Source: Candidatus Pelagibacterales bacterium (GTDB lineage Bacteria > Pseudomonadota > Alphaproteobacteria > TMED109). From it: a stretch of DNA of 38,087 nt. The stretch covers positions 5,935-44,021 of the forward strand of contig PCCU01000005.1 in assembly GCA_002732015.1 (NCBI GenBank), given 5' to 3'. A program made the translations under genes and the position numbers. Shown here in pieces: positions 18,319 through 28,870 of this stretch; position 1 is the stretch's first letter; each line of letters starts with the position of its first letter. A model generated the notes under the pieces. It saw nothing but the letters and a program-made list of their open reading frames with translations, made no database searches and was not told the origin of the DNA.

Positions 18319-19108
18319 CATTAACCCAACAGCCTTTAGTTTTTTTGGCATTGATATTCAATGGTATGGAATAGCATATGCAACAGGTTTATTATTAGGG
18401 TTATTTTATTCAAAAAAAATTATTAATCATAAAAATATATTACAAAAAGAGGCTTTTGATGACCTTATTTTTTGGATTGCTCTAGGAACAGTTATTGGTG
18501 GAAGATTAGGGTACGTAGTTTTTTATGATTTAAATTTTTACCTAAATAACTTATCACTAATAATACTAGATATAAGAAAGGGAGGAATGTCTTTTCATGG
18601 AGGTCTTTTAGGTGTGATTTTAAGTACATATATATTTTGTAAAAGAAAAAATTTAAATTTTTTAAAATTTATGGACGTAGTAGCATGTGCAGCTCCAATT
18701 GGAATTTTTTTTGGTAGAGTAACTAACTTTATAAATTCAGAGTTATGGGGTAAACCAACATCTTTACCTTGGGGAGTTGTATTTCCTAACGGTGGCCAAA
18801 CACCCAGACATCCCAGTCAAATTTATGAGGCTTTTTTAGAAGGTCTAATATTATTATTAATATTAAATTATTTTTACAGAAAAAAGTTTTTTATTGCAGG
18901 CTATTGTGCAAGCTTATTTCTAATTCTATATGGAACTTTTAGAGTTTTTATTGAATTTATTAGAGAGCCTGACAGTCATTTAGGCTATTTATTTGGCAAT
19001 TTTTTGACTAATGGAATTTTATTATCCCTACCAATGATACTTATAGGATATGTTATTTTTTTTAAGGTAAATGAAAAATATAGAAATAATATTAAAAAAA
19101 AATATTAA
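18302..19108 (+). CDS. lgt: Prolipoprotein diacylglyceryl transferase
   Basis: IQWYGIAYATGL, GGRLGYV, GGMSFHGGLLG, GRVTNFINSELWGKPT, RHPSQIYEAFLEG. Confidence 0.96.
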   Translation: MISFPNINPTAFSFFGIDIQWYGIAYATGLLLGLFYSKKIINHKNILQKEAFDDLIFWIALGTVIGGRLGYVVFYDLNFYLNNLSLIILDIRKGGMSFHGGLLGVILSTYIFCKRKNLNFLKFMDVVACAAPIGIFFGRVTNFINSELWGKPTSLPWGVVFPNGGQTPRHPSQIYEAFLEGLILLLILNYFYRKKFFIAGYCASLFLILYGTFRVFIEFIREPDSHLGYLFGNFLTNGILLSLPMILIGYVIFFKVNEKYRNNIKKKY

Positions 19109-20132
19109 AAAATTTGGGTTTATTTCTGTAGAAAAATTTTTTAATGTTGTACTATATCATGACGAATTAGGCTACTACAATAATAATAAAATAATTGGAA
19201 AGTCTGGTGATTTTATTACAGCTCCTGAAATAAGTCAAACTTTTGGAGAAATTCTCTCTAATTCTTTACTACTTAATTATAGTAAAATAAAAAAAAATAA
19301 ATTAGTTTCTTTAGTAGAGTTAGGTCCTGGAAGAGGCTTTCTTACAAGAGATATTTTAAGAACACTAAAAAAGCTAAATATTGATTTTTTTAAAAAAATT
19401 GATGCTATATATTTTCTAGAAAAATCAAAGTCATTTTTTAGATATCTTAAAGAGTTAGATTTATCTCCTTCTATTATTGATGATATTGGAAAAGTATCTG
19501 AGAACTTTAATATCATAATTGCTAATGAATTCTTTGATGCTTTACCTGTAAATCAGTATATTTTTCGAAAAAATAAATGGTATGAAATTGTTATTTGTTT
19601 GGATAAAAATGAGAAATTCAAATTTTCAATAGCTAAAAACCCAACTAAGATAAACTTTTGCTTTCCAAACAACCCACCTGATGGTTATATTTTTGAGTAC
19701 TCAGGCTATATGATTAATTTATTAGCAGATATTTGCAAAAAAATTAGTTCCTTTGGTGGAATTTTTATCTTAATTGACTATGCCAGAAATAAAAAAAGCA
19801 AACAAGGTACAATTGAGTCATTAAAACAACACAGGAAGGTCGACTTATTTTTTGATTTGGGAAACTGTGATATTAGTTATAAGCCAGACTTTGATTTAAT
19901 TAAAAAAATATCCGTTAACAATAATTGTAAAGTTTTTGGTCCATTTACTCAGTCCTTTTTTCTACAAAGTTATGGCATTAATGAAAGGATTAACCTTTTA
20001 ATAAAAAATAACCCAAAACAAAAAAATGAATTACTTTTACAAAAATTAAGATTAATTGGAGATAATTATATGGGAAAGATATTTAAAGTTTTAATAATAA
20101 CCGATACCAAATACAATTATGAGTTTATTTAA
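19071..20132 (+). CDS. Class I SAM-dependent methyltransferase, NDUFAF7/MidA-like (DUF185)
   Basis: GDFITAPEISQTFGE, ELGPGRGFLTRDIL, NEFFDALPVNQY, GTIESLKQHRKVD. Confidence 0.88.
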   Translation: MKNIEIILKKNIKKFGFISVEKFFNVVLYHDELGYYNNNKIIGKSGDFITAPEISQTFGEILSNSLLLNYSKIKKNKLVSLVELGPGRGFLTRDILRTLKKLNIDFFKKIDAIYFLEKSKSFFRYLKELDLSPSIIDDIGKVSENFNIIIANEFFDALPVNQYIFRKNKWYEIVICLDKNEKFKFSIAKNPTKINFCFPNNPPDGYIFEYSGYMINLLADICKKISSFGGIFILIDYARNKKSKQGTIESLKQHRKVDLFFDLGNCDISYKPDFDLIKKISVNNNCKVFGPFTQSFFLQSYGINERINLLIKNNPKQKNELLLQKLRLIGDNYMGKIFKVLIITDTKYNYEFI

Positions 20133-20882
20133 ATGAAATATATAAAAAGTAAAAATTTGGATACTTACCAGCATGGGTTTTTTTCGAGAATAGGTGGTGT
20201 TTCAGGGTCTTATTTTAATTCTCTAAATTGTGGTTACTCATCAAGTGATGATAATAAAAATATTGAAAAAAATAGAATGCTCATACTAAATCAATTTAAC
20301 CTCGATATAGAAAAATTAGTTGTACCAGAGCAATTTCACAGCAATAAAATAAAAGTATTTAAAACTAATCAAAAAAATTACAAATGTGATGGAATTATAA
20401 ATACAATTTCTGGAATAGCTTTAGGAGTATTAACAGCAGATTGCTGTCCAATTTTAATCGGTCATAAAAAAAAAAAACTTACTGGAGTTATTCATGCTGG
20501 ATGGAAAGGTATACAAAGTGGTATTATTGAAAATTTTATTTTTCAAGTTACGGAGTTAAATTATAAGAAAAAAGATCTAATATTCGCTTTAGGTCCTTGT
20601 ATAGGAAGAAATAGTTATGAAGTTAAAAAAAATTTTAAAGATGTTTTTTTAGAAAAATATCCTGAATCAAAGCTATTTTTTGAAACAAAAAAAAATAAAA
20701 ACTACTTTAATTTTAACCTAAGAGGGTGTATAACTTATATTTTAAAAAAAAATGATATTTCAGATATATGGTCATCCAAATCAGATACATATAAGTATCC
20801 TAAAAGATTTTTTAGTTATAGATATTCTGTTCATAAAGGATATAAGGATTATGGTAGAATGTTGTCTTTAATATTAAAGTAA
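20133..20882 (+). CDS. pgeF: Peptidoglycan editing factor / YfiH-type purine nucleoside phosphorylase
   Basis: QHGFFSRIGGVS, ALGVLTADCCPIL, VIHAGWKG, ALGPCIGRNSYEV. Confidence 0.92.
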   Translation: MKYIKSKNLDTYQHGFFSRIGGVSGSYFNSLNCGYSSSDDNKNIEKNRMLILNQFNLDIEKLVVPEQFHSNKIKVFKTNQKNYKCDGIINTISGIALGVLTADCCPILIGHKKKKLTGVIHAGWKGIQSGIIENFIFQVTELNYKKKDLIFALGPCIGRNSYEVKKNFKDVFLEKYPESKLFFETKKNKNYFNFNLRGCITYILKKNDISDIWSSKSDTYKYPKRFFSYRYSVHKGYKDYGRMLSLILK

Positions 20883-20895
20883 AAATAGATATTTG

Positions 20896-20925
20896 TAGAC
20901 AAGTTTAGTAAATAAGGCTTAAAAT
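20896..20925 (+). promoter_or_regulatory. Candidate sigma70-type promoter for prs
   Basis: TAGACA (20896-20901), 18-nt spacer, TAAAAT (20920-20925), 21 nt before the prs ATG. Confidence 0.35.
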
Positions 20926-20945
20926 TTTTATAGAAAGTTATCAAA

Positions 20946-21875
20946 ATGAAATTAATGACCTGTAATAGTAATAAAGATCTATCAAGTGAAATTGCTTCTA
21001 TTTTAAATTTACCTTTAACAGATGTAACTATAAAAAAGTTTGCCGATGAGGAAATGTTTGTAGAAATTAATGAAAATGTCAGGGGACAAGACGTTTATTT
21101 AATTCAATCAACATCTAAACCAGCAAATGATCATTTAATTGAATTACTAATATGTGTAGATGCACTAAAAAGAGCATCGGCAAAACAAATAACTGCAGTA
21201 ATGCCGTATTTTGGATATGCTAGACAAGATAGAAAACCTGGTCCTAGGACTCCAATCTCTGCAAAGCTAGTTGCGAATCTTATTACCACAGCCGGAGCTA
21301 ATAGAGTTTTAACAATTGACCTACATGCTGGACAAATTCAAGGTTTTTTTGACATACCAGTTGATAATCTTTATGCTGCACCTATTTTGGTCAATGATAT
21401 AAGAGATAACTTCTCTTTAAAAGATACCATAATTACTTCTCCTGATGTTGGAGGCGTAGTTAGAGCTAGATATATTGCAAATAAATTAGATGTAAATTTA
21501 GCAATTGTTGATAAAAGGAGAGAAAAAGCAAACGTATCAGAAGTTTTAAATATAATTGGTGATGTAAAAAATAAAGATTGTATTCTTATTGATGATATAG
21601 TTGATACTGCAGGAACCCTAACAAATGCTGCTGACGCATTATTGTCTGAAGGAGCAAAATCAGTTTCTGCTTATGTTAGTCACGGTGTTTTTTCTGAACC
21701 AGCATTAGAAAGATTAAAAAGTTCTAAACTAAAAGAATTGGTTACAACTAATACTATAAAAGAGATTTCTAATGAAAAAAAGAGTAAAATAAGAAGATTA
21801 TCAATTGCACCATTAATAGCAGAGGCTGTTAAAAGAATTGATAATTATAGTTCAGTATCTAGTTTATTTAATTAA
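20946..21875 (+). CDS. prs: Ribose-phosphate pyrophosphokinase
   Basis: [65 protein letters not shown]. Confidence 0.96.
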   Translation: MKLMTCNSNKDLSSEIASILNLPLTDVTIKKFADEEMFVEINENVRGQDVYLIQSTSKPANDHLIELLICVDALKRASAKQITAVMPYFGYARQDRKPGPRTPISAKLVANLITTAGANRVLTIDLHAGQIQGFFDIPVDNLYAAPILVNDIRDNFSLKDTIITSPDVGGVVRARYIANKLDVNLAIVDKRREKANVSEVLNIIGDVKNKDCILIDDIVDTAGTLTNAADALLSEGAKSVSAYVSHGVFSEPALERLKSSKLKELVTTNTIKEISNEKKSKIRRLSIAPLIAEAVKRIDNYSSVSSLFN

Positions 21876-21886
21876 GGAGTATAAAA

Positions 21887-22576
21887 ATGAAAGATATTAG
21901 TATTTTAAATGCTTTTTCAAGAGAGGCTGTAGGTTCTAATAGTTCTAAAAAAGTAAGAGGAGAAAGTAAGATACCAGCCATTATTTATGGAGATGGTAAA
22001 AATCCTCAACCTATTTCATTAGATATAAAAGATCTAAGAGTTGCTATTAATGATTCTTCCTTCTTGAATAAAATATATGACTTATCCATTGATAAAACTA
22101 AAACTAGAGTTATAGTTCAAGAAATATCGCAAAACCCCGTTACTGACCGTTTAGAACATGTTGATTTTCTTAGAGTTAATGACGACACTAAGGTGACTAT
22201 TGAAGTTCCAGTAAAATTTATTAATGAGGCATTAAGTCCTGGATTAAAGAGAGGTGGTGTTTTAAATGTGGTTAGATATACAGTAGAAGTGATTTGCCCA
22301 GTAAAAAATATACCAGAAAATTTTGAATTTAATTTGGATGGCCTTGAGATTGGAGATAGTATTCACATAAGTCATACACAAATGGACTCAGCTATTAAGC
22401 CTACGATTACGGATAGAGATTTTACAGTTGCAAGTATTCTTGCGCCATCAGCATTAGTCTCTGCTGAATCAACTGAAGAAAAATCAGAAGAAGAGCAAGA
22501 CGGTGAGTCAACTGAAGCAACTGATTCCAAAGAAGAGCAAAAAGCTAAAGATGAAGAAACTTCAGAAAAAAAATAA
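21887..22576 (+). CDS. rplY: 50S ribosomal protein L25/general stress protein Ctc
   Basis: KKVRGESKIPAIIYGDG, VDFLRV; acidic C-terminal tail. Confidence 0.9.
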   Translation: MKDISILNAFSREAVGSNSSKKVRGESKIPAIIYGDGKNPQPISLDIKDLRVAINDSSFLNKIYDLSIDKTKTRVIVQEISQNPVTDRLEHVDFLRVNDDTKVTIEVPVKFINEALSPGLKRGGVLNVVRYTVEVICPVKNIPENFEFNLDGLEIGDSIHISHTQMDSAIKPTITDRDFTVASILAPSALVSAESTEEKSEEEQDGESTEATDSKEEQKAKDEETSEKK

Positions 22577-22579
22577 CAT

Positions 22580-23140
22580 ATGTATTTGATTGCTGGATTA
22601 GGTAATAAAGGCAAAAAGTATACAGATACTAGACATAATGTAGGATTTAAAGTTATAGATAAAATCATTACGCAATATGACTTTGAAAAATATAAAGAAA
22701 GTAATAACTGTCACACATTCAAAGGTAAAATACTTGAAAAAAAAGTATTATTAATGAAACCTATGACATACATGAATAACTCAGGTAAAGCAGTTTCGGA
22801 AATAGCAACTTTTTATAAAATTCCTGTTAATAAAATATTTATCATTCATGATGATATAGATTTATCAGTTTCACGGATTAAAGTAAAATATGGCGGAAGT
22901 GATGCTGGCCACAATGGTATAAAAAGTATTGATATGCATATTGGAAGAGATTATTTCAGAATAAGAATAGGAGTTGGTAAACCAAACAACTTTCTAGAAG
23001 CCAAAGACTATGTTTTAAAAAAGTTTTCTAATAATGATTTTAATAAAATAAAAAAGAAATCTGATAAATTAGTAGATAATATTTCATATCTACTCAAAAA
23101 TGACATAAACACTTTCTTAAACATTATTTCTACGGATTAA
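22580..23140 (+). CDS. pth: Peptidyl-tRNA hydrolase
   Basis: AGLGNKGKKYTDTRHNVGF, KPMTYMNNSGKAV, HDDIDL, GSDAGHNGIKSI. Confidence 0.96.
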   Translation: MYLIAGLGNKGKKYTDTRHNVGFKVIDKIITQYDFEKYKESNNCHTFKGKILEKKVLLMKPMTYMNNSGKAVSEIATFYKIPVNKIFIIHDDIDLSVSRIKVKYGGSDAGHNGIKSIDMHIGRDYFRIRIGVGKPNNFLEAKDYVLKKFSNNDFNKIKKKSDKLVDNISYLLKNDINTFLNIISTD

Positions 23141-23142
23141 AA

Positions 23143-24243
23143 ATGGGTTTTAAATGTGGAATTATAGGGTTGCCTAATGTAGGAAAATCTTCATTATTTA
23201 ATGCTTTATTAGGCTTACAAAAAGCTTCTTCAGAAAACTATCCCTTTTGTACGATTGAGCCTAATATAGGAAGGGTACCTATCCCAGATATTAGGCTTAA
23301 GGAACTATCATCTATCAATAAATCAAAAAATACTATTAATGGTCAAATAGAATTTGTAGACATTGCAGGCCTTGTAAAAGGAGCAAGTAAAGGAGAAGGA
23401 CTTGGAAATCAATTTCTTTCTAATATTAGAGAAGTAGACGCTATTATTCATGTGGTAAGATGCTTTGAAGATAAAAATATTTCTCATGTTTATAATAGGA
23501 TTGATCCTATAAGTGATATAGAAATAATAGATAGTGAATTAATTTTATCTGATATTTCAAGAATAGAAAAAATGTTAGAAAAAATAAAAAAATCATTGAA
23601 AAGCTCTAAAGATGAACATCAAATAAACTTTACTACTTTAACTAAGGTCAAGTCGGAACTTGAAAAAGGTAATATTCTTAATATTAAAGATTTGAATGAT
23701 GAGGAGTCATTAGTAATTAAAAACTCTGGGTTATTAAGTTATAAGCCTTTAATGTACGTTGCTAATGTAGATGAGGACTCCATAGATAAAGGAAATAGTT
23801 TTTCTAAGCTTGTAGAAGGTTTTTCAGGAAAAAAAAATGTTAATTATGTAAAAATATCATCAAAAATTGAAGAAGAGTTATCTTCATTTGATGATCAAAA
23901 GGAAAAAGAAGCACTGATGGAAAGTTTAGGAATAATTTCTTCTGGGCTCGACACTTTTATAACTGCAGGATTTGAATTGCTTAATTTGATAACTTTTTTT
24001 ACCTCTGGACCAAAAGAAAGTAAAGCTTGGACTATTCCTATAGGTTCAAGCGCTCCAGATGCAGCAGGCACTATTCACTCTGACTTTAAAAAAGGATTTA
24101 TTGCAGCAGAAGTAATTAATTATAAGGATTTAATTAATGCAGGTGGAGAAGCAAATGCAAAAAACCTAGGTTTAGTTAAAACTCAAGGAAAAGAATATAT
24201 AATTAAAGACGGTGATGTTGTTTTATTTAGGTTTAATGTATAA
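23143..24243 (+). CDS. ychF: Redox-regulated ATPase YchF
   Basis: GLPNVGKSSLFNAL, YPFCTIEPN, DIAGLVKGASKGEGLGN, TGS region, C-terminal TGS with GFIAAEVINYKDL. Confidence 0.96.
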   Translation: MGFKCGIIGLPNVGKSSLFNALLGLQKASSENYPFCTIEPNIGRVPIPDIRLKELSSINKSKNTINGQIEFVDIAGLVKGASKGEGLGNQFLSNIREVDAIIHVVRCFEDKNISHVYNRIDPISDIEIIDSELILSDISRIEKMLEKIKKSLKSSKDEHQINFTTLTKVKSELEKGNILNIKDLNDEESLVIKNSGLLSYKPLMYVANVDEDSIDKGNSFSKLVEGFSGKKNVNYVKISSKIEEELSSFDDQKEKEALMESLGIISSGLDTFITAGFELLNLITFFTSGPKESKAWTIPIGSSAPDAAGTIHSDFKKGFIAAEVINYKDLINAGGEANAKNLGLVKTQGKEYIIKDGDVVLFRFNV

Positions 24244-24250
24244 TAAAAGT

Positions 24251-24940
24251 ATGAATAAAAAAAAAATAAATTATTTTAAATCTGCAGATGATTTTTCTGT
24301 TCCATATTTAGAGTATGTTCCAGATGATAAAACAAAGTCTGCGATAGTTTTAGTTTATGAAATATTTGGAACAACTAAACATATACATAATTTTGCAGAA
24401 AAACTAGCGAAAAAAGGTTATTTAGTATATGTACCGGATATTTTCTCTAGAATAGAACAAGAAGTTAATCTAAGTTATGATAAAAGTGGTTTTAAAAAAG
24501 GAATTTATTTAAAAGAAAAGCTTGGTTGGGATCATCCTGTAATGGATGTAGTCGCATTAGCATCATTGCTAAAACAAAGATTTAAAGTCACATGTTTAGG
24601 TTTTTGTTATGGCGGGTCTATAGCTTGGATAGCAACGCAAAAAAGCTTTTTGTTTGATAAATCCGTATGTTATTATGGTTCTAGCATACCTGATTTTTTA
24701 GATAAAAAAATAAACAATCCTACCATGGTGCATTTTGGAAAATTAGATACTGGAATACCTGAAGAAAAAGTAGAGAAAGTAAAAAGTTTCTCAAAAAATC
24801 AGGAACATGATTTAATTGTTCATGAATATGATAATGCTGATCATGGGTTTAATTGTGAGGATAGAAAGTCATACAACCAAGAATCAGCAAACTTTGCTTT
24901 AGAAAAAAGCCTTCAGTTTATAGATAAAAGTTATGATTAA
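24251..24940 (+). CDS. Dienelactone hydrolase family protein
   Basis: Nucleophile motif GFCYGGS, C-terminal DNADHGF; ATG at 24251 preferred over track start at 24212, which overlaps ychF. Confidence 0.88.
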   Translation: MNKKKINYFKSADDFSVPYLEYVPDDKTKSAIVLVYEIFGTTKHIHNFAEKLAKKGYLVYVPDIFSRIEQEVNLSYDKSGFKKGIYLKEKLGWDHPVMDVVALASLLKQRFKVTCLGFCYGGSIAWIATQKSFLFDKSVCYYGSSIPDFLDKKINNPTMVHFGKLDTGIPEEKVEKVKSFSKNQEHDLIVHEYDNADHGFNCEDRKSYNQESANFALEKSLQFIDKSYD

Positions 24941-25400
24941 ATTTTTTCTTATAAATTTACTTTTGATGTTACTTCCAACAAAAAATTATTTATTTTCTAT
25001 AGAACCCCCTAAAACATTGATTATTAAAGATTTAAAAGAATCTGAAGTTAATTTAGAAGTAGAAGTTAATGACAACCTATCTCTTCATTATGATGGTTGG
25101 TTATTCGATAAAAATGTTAAAACTGAAAACTTCTGTGATGCTAAGGGAAAGAAATTTGATAGCACCGTTGAAAAGCCATTTAGACCAACTCCTACCTTAT
25201 TTAATTTTAAAATAGGAAAAGGACTAGTTATTCCAGGATGGGAATTAGGTTTGTTGAAAATGAAAAAAGGAGGGATACGATGTTTAGTAATACCTTATCA
25301 GTTAGCTTATGGACATAGAGAGATGGGTAAAGTAATTCCTGCTTATTCAACGTTAATTTTTGAAGTTACCTTAATTGAAATTTACAAAAGTAAAAATTAA
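24933..25400 (+). CDS. FKBP-type peptidyl-prolyl cis-trans isomerase, exported
   Basis: N-terminal hydrophobic signal; LHYDGWLFD...KKFDST, FKIGKGLVIPGWELGLLKMKKGG, AYG, FEVTLIEI. Confidence 0.9.
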   Translation: MIKFFLINLLLMLLPTKNYLFSIEPPKTLIIKDLKESEVNLEVEVNDNLSLHYDGWLFDKNVKTENFCDAKGKKFDSTVEKPFRPTPTLFNFKIGKGLVIPGWELGLLKMKKGGIRCLVIPYQLAYGHREMGKVIPAYSTLIFEVTLIEIYKSKN

Positions 25401-25403
25401 ATT

Positions 25404-26285
25404 ATGAAAAAAAAACCTTTATTTGCGGTCATTGGAGGGAGTGGTTTATATGATTTAAATGGAATTATTAAATCTAAATTAATTAATCCTTCTACTCCGT
25501 ATGGAAAACCTTCAGATAAAATATTGATAGCCAAATACAAGAAATTAGAAGTTCTTTTTTTACCTAGGCACGGAAGAACTCACAATATACCACCTCATAA
25601 AATAAACTATAGAGCAAATATATTTGCTCTTAAAAAATTAGGAGTAACTGATATTATTTCAGTTTCAGCAGTTGGTAGTTTAAAAAAAATACATAAACCT
25701 GGTGACTTTATTTTGGTTGATCAGTTTATTGATAAAACAATAAAAAGGGAGAGGACATTTTTTGATAATGATTTTGTAGCGCATGTTTCATTAGCTAACC
25801 CAACCTCTTCTGAATTGTCAAAACTAATTTATGATTCCAGAAAAAATAATAATGATAGAATTAAATTGGGAGGTACTTATATTTGCATAGAAGGTCCACA
25901 ATTCTCTTCTTATGCTGAGTCTATCTTATTCAAAAATTGGAATTGTGATGTAATAGGAATGACTAATATGCCCGAGGCTAGACTTGCAAGAGAAGCTGAA
26001 ATGGGTTATTCCTCAATAGCTATGGTGACTGATTATGACTGTTGGAATCAATCTCATAGTAATGTTACAGTAGAACAGGTTATAAACGTAATGCAAAGCA
26101 ACACAAAAAAAGCAAAAAATTTATTAATTTCTTTTTTTGAAAAATTTCTAAAGCTTAAATCTTGGAATTGGGAAAACCCTATTTACTCTAACCTAGATAA
26201 TGCGGTAATAACTAACTTAAAAAATGTTAAAAAAACTGACCTAAATAAACTTAAACCATTATTGAAAAGATATTTAAATAAATAA
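25404..26285 (+). CDS. mtnP: S-methyl-5'-thioadenosine phosphorylase
   Basis: IGGSGLYDL, LPRHGRTHNIPPHKINYRANI, SAVGSLKK, EGPQFSSYAES, GMTNMPEARLAREAE. Confidence 0.95.
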   Translation: MKKKPLFAVIGGSGLYDLNGIIKSKLINPSTPYGKPSDKILIAKYKKLEVLFLPRHGRTHNIPPHKINYRANIFALKKLGVTDIISVSAVGSLKKIHKPGDFILVDQFIDKTIKRERTFFDNDFVAHVSLANPTSSELSKLIYDSRKNNNDRIKLGGTYICIEGPQFSSYAESILFKNWNCDVIGMTNMPEARLAREAEMGYSSIAMVTDYDCWNQSHSNVTVEQVINVMQSNTKKAKNLLISFFEKFLKLKSWNWENPIYSNLDNAVITNLKNVKKTDLNKLKPLLKRYLNK

Positions 26286-26289
26286 AAAT

Positions 26290-27042
26290 CTACTTAACAT
26301 CTTTCCAAATCTTTCTGTAGGACAAAAAGAAGAAAATTGTCATTATTACCAGAAAAATTATTACTTTTATGCCTGACGATTTTCTTTTTTCTAACTCAGG
26401 CATAGCTGTCCAGGTAAGGAAAGTCACAACATCAATTACCTCTTGTTCTAAAGTAGGAACAGTTCCATCCTGATATTCAACATCTTCGCCATAAAGAGGT
26501 TGTGGCATAGCTATTACATTACCTGGCATATATTTGTTATAATAACCTTCCCCTACATCAAACCCGTTAGGTGCATCTTCATATCCTAATAATAATGACC
26601 TAAGGTAATTTGCACCATCTTTTCTAGCTTTTACAATTAAAGTTAAATCAGGAGGATAAGCTCCATTATTAGAAACTTTAGCAGCCTCTTCATTAGGGTA
26701 TGGGTTGACAAATTTATCAGAATAAATGGCGTTTCTTTTTTTTATCTCGCCATTCTCATCAGGTATATCATCTATAAGAAATTGCTTGGCAATGCTATTG
26801 ATTTGAGTCTTATTATATCCTATATCCTCTAAGTTTCTATAAGCTAAATGATTTAACCCATGACAGGAGGCACAAACTTCTGTAAATACTTGAAGCCCTC
26901 TCTGTGCACTGTTCTTATCTATGCCTCCAAAAATTCCATTAAAAGAAAAATTATATTGCATTGGTTTAAGGCTATCCGTTGCGGAAAGCAAAGGTTGGGT
27001 AGTAAATGAAGTAATAATTATTATAAAAAAAATTATTTTCAT
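26290..27042 (-). CDS. petC: Cytochrome c1
   Basis: Heme motif CASCH, NGAYPPDLTLIVKAR, C-terminal TM helix. Confidence 0.94.
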   Translation of the reverse strand: MKIIFFIIIITSFTTQPLLSATDSLKPMQYNFSFNGIFGGIDKNSAQRGLQVFTEVCASCHGLNHLAYRNLEDIGYNKTQINSIAKQFLIDDIPDENGEIKKRNAIYSDKFVNPYPNEEAAKVSNNGAYPPDLTLIVKARKDGANYLRSLLLGYEDAPNGFDVGEGYYNKYMPGNVIAMPQPLYGEDVEYQDGTVPTLEQEVIDVVTFLTWTAMPELEKRKSSGIKVIIFLVIMTIFFFLSYRKIWKDVK

Positions 27043-27049
27043 AATTAAA

Positions 27050-28267
27050 TTACTCTGCTAAAACTGGCTTACTTATACTAGATGGTAATGGCCTAGTTTT
27101 CTCAAAGTAACCAAGCAAAGGAAGGATAATTAAAAAGTGTAAGAAGTAATAAAAAGTTGAAATTCTTCCTATCAAAATATAATTACCTTCAGCTGGTTTA
27201 CTTCCTATCCATCCTAAAATAACTGCATCAACTAAAAAAACCCAAAATAGTATTTTATAAATTGGTCTAAAGGTAGCAGATCTTACTTTACTTGTATCTA
27301 ACCAAGGAAGAAGAAACAGAACAAATATTGCGCTAAACATTGCTATTACTCCACCTAATTTATCAGGAATAGCTCTCAAAATAGCGTAAAATGGTAAAAA
27401 GTACCATTCCGGAACTATATGTGCAGGAGTTTTTAGAGGGTCTGCAGGAACATAATTATCAGGATGACCAAGATAGTCTGGCGCAAAGAAAACAACAGAG
27501 AAAAAAATAGTTAGTGCAACCCCTAATCCAAAAAAATCTTTTACAGTGTAATAAGGATGAAATGGGATACTATCTTGAGGTCCTTTTCTATCAATTCCTA
27601 AAGGATTATTTGAACCGTGAGTGTGTAATGCTACTATGTGAAGCACAACTACTCCAACTATAAGAAAGGGCAACAGAAAATGAAGAGTATAAAACCTACT
27701 TAAAGTGGGATTATCAACTGAATAACCACCCCATAACCATTGAACTACAGCTTCTCCTATGACAGGAATTGCAGAAAATAAATTAGTGATAACTGTTGCA
27801 CCCCAAAAAGACATTTGTCCCCATGGTAAAACATATCCCATAAATGCTGTGGCCATCATCAACAGTAAAATAATTATACCAAGCCACCATAATAACTCTC
27901 TAGGTGCCTTATAAGAACCATAGTACAAACCTCTGAAAATATGTATATAAACAACAATAAAGAAAAATGACGCCCCATTCATATGAACATACCTTATCAA
28001 CCATCCATGATTAACATTTCTCATGATATGCTCTATAGAGGCAAAAGCATGGTCAACGTGGGCTGTATAGTGCATAGAAAGCATGATACCTGTAATAATT
28101 TGAACTAATAGGAAAAATCCCGCTAACGATCCAAAATTCCACCAATAATTTAAATTTTTAGGGGTAGGATAATCTACAGCAGAGTGTTTTAATAAAGAAA
28201 TTATTGGGAGTCTATAGTCTATCCATTCCAATACTGAATTAGAATTATTTATGTTATCTTTTTTCAT
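27050..28267 (-). CDS. petB: Cytochrome b (bc1 complex)
   Basis: [73 protein letters not shown]. Confidence 0.97.
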   Translation of the reverse strand: MKKDNINNSNSVLEWIDYRLPIISLLKHSAVDYPTPKNLNYWWNFGSLAGFFLLVQIITGIMLSMHYTAHVDHAFASIEHIMRNVNHGWLIRYVHMNGASFFFIVVYIHIFRGLYYGSYKAPRELLWWLGIIILLLMMATAFMGYVLPWGQMSFWGATVITNLFSAIPVIGEAVVQWLWGGYSVDNPTLSRFYTLHFLLPFLIVGVVVLHIVALHTHGSNNPLGIDRKGPQDSIPFHPYYTVKDFFGLGVALTIFFSVVFFAPDYLGHPDNYVPADPLKTPAHIVPEWYFLPFYAILRAIPDKLGGVIAMFSAIFVLFLLPWLDTSKVRSATFRPIYKILFWVFLVDAVILGWIGSKPAEGNYILIGRISTFYYFLHFLIILPLLGYFEKTRPLPSSISKPVLAE

Positions 28268-28789
28268 TTATCCAACTAAAATTGTATTCTCATTAGTAAA
28301 TTTGTATGGAGGAATTTCTAAATTTGTAGGAGCTGGACCTTTTCTAATTCTGCCAGAGGTATCGTAGTGCGAACCATGACATGGACAAAACCAACCTTTG
28401 TATTCTCCTTTATCAGAAGCGGGAACACATCCTAGATGTGTACAAACTCCTATTAAAACTAAGAATTTTGGATTTTGTACTCTCTCCTCGTCTTTTTGAG
28501 GATGAGGTAAATTACTAATATCAACTTTTTGTGCTTCTTTGATTTCTGCTTCAGTTCTATGCTTTATAAATAATGGCTTTCCTCTCCACATGACAGTTTT
28601 ACTTTTACCTTCTGCTATTCCAGCTAAATCTACTTCAACTTTTGATAAGGCTTCTACATCTTTTGAAGGATTCATTTGATCAATTAGAGGCCACCCTGCT
28701 GAAGCAACAGCTACTACACCCATAGCTCCAGATGCCTGATGAATAAAGCTTCTTCTTGTTTTCTTATTATTTTTTTTATTAATTGTCAT
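28268..28789 (-). CDS. petA: Ubiquinol-cytochrome c reductase iron-sulfur (Rieske) subunit
   Basis: [13 protein letters not shown] Tat-type N-terminus; CTHLGC and CPCHGS cluster ligands. Confidence 0.97.
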   Translation of the reverse strand: MTINKKNNKKTRRSFIHQASGAMGVVAVASAGWPLIDQMNPSKDVEALSKVEVDLAGIAEGKSKTVMWRGKPLFIKHRTEAEIKEAQKVDISNLPHPQKDEERVQNPKFLVLIGVCTHLGCVPASDKGEYKGWFCPCHGSHYDTSGRIRKGPAPTNLEIPPYKFTNENTILVG

Positions 28790-28870
28790 TTTTAATATAA
28801 TTATATATTTACATTTATTATATTGTTATTAATAAGATGTAAAGAATTGATTATAATTCAAGCTAATTTT

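Noticed and set aside
26266-26304. AAAGAT / ATCTTT repeat at the mtnP/petC junction
   Set aside because: Only 6 bp with a long loop and no T-tract; indistinguishable from chance.
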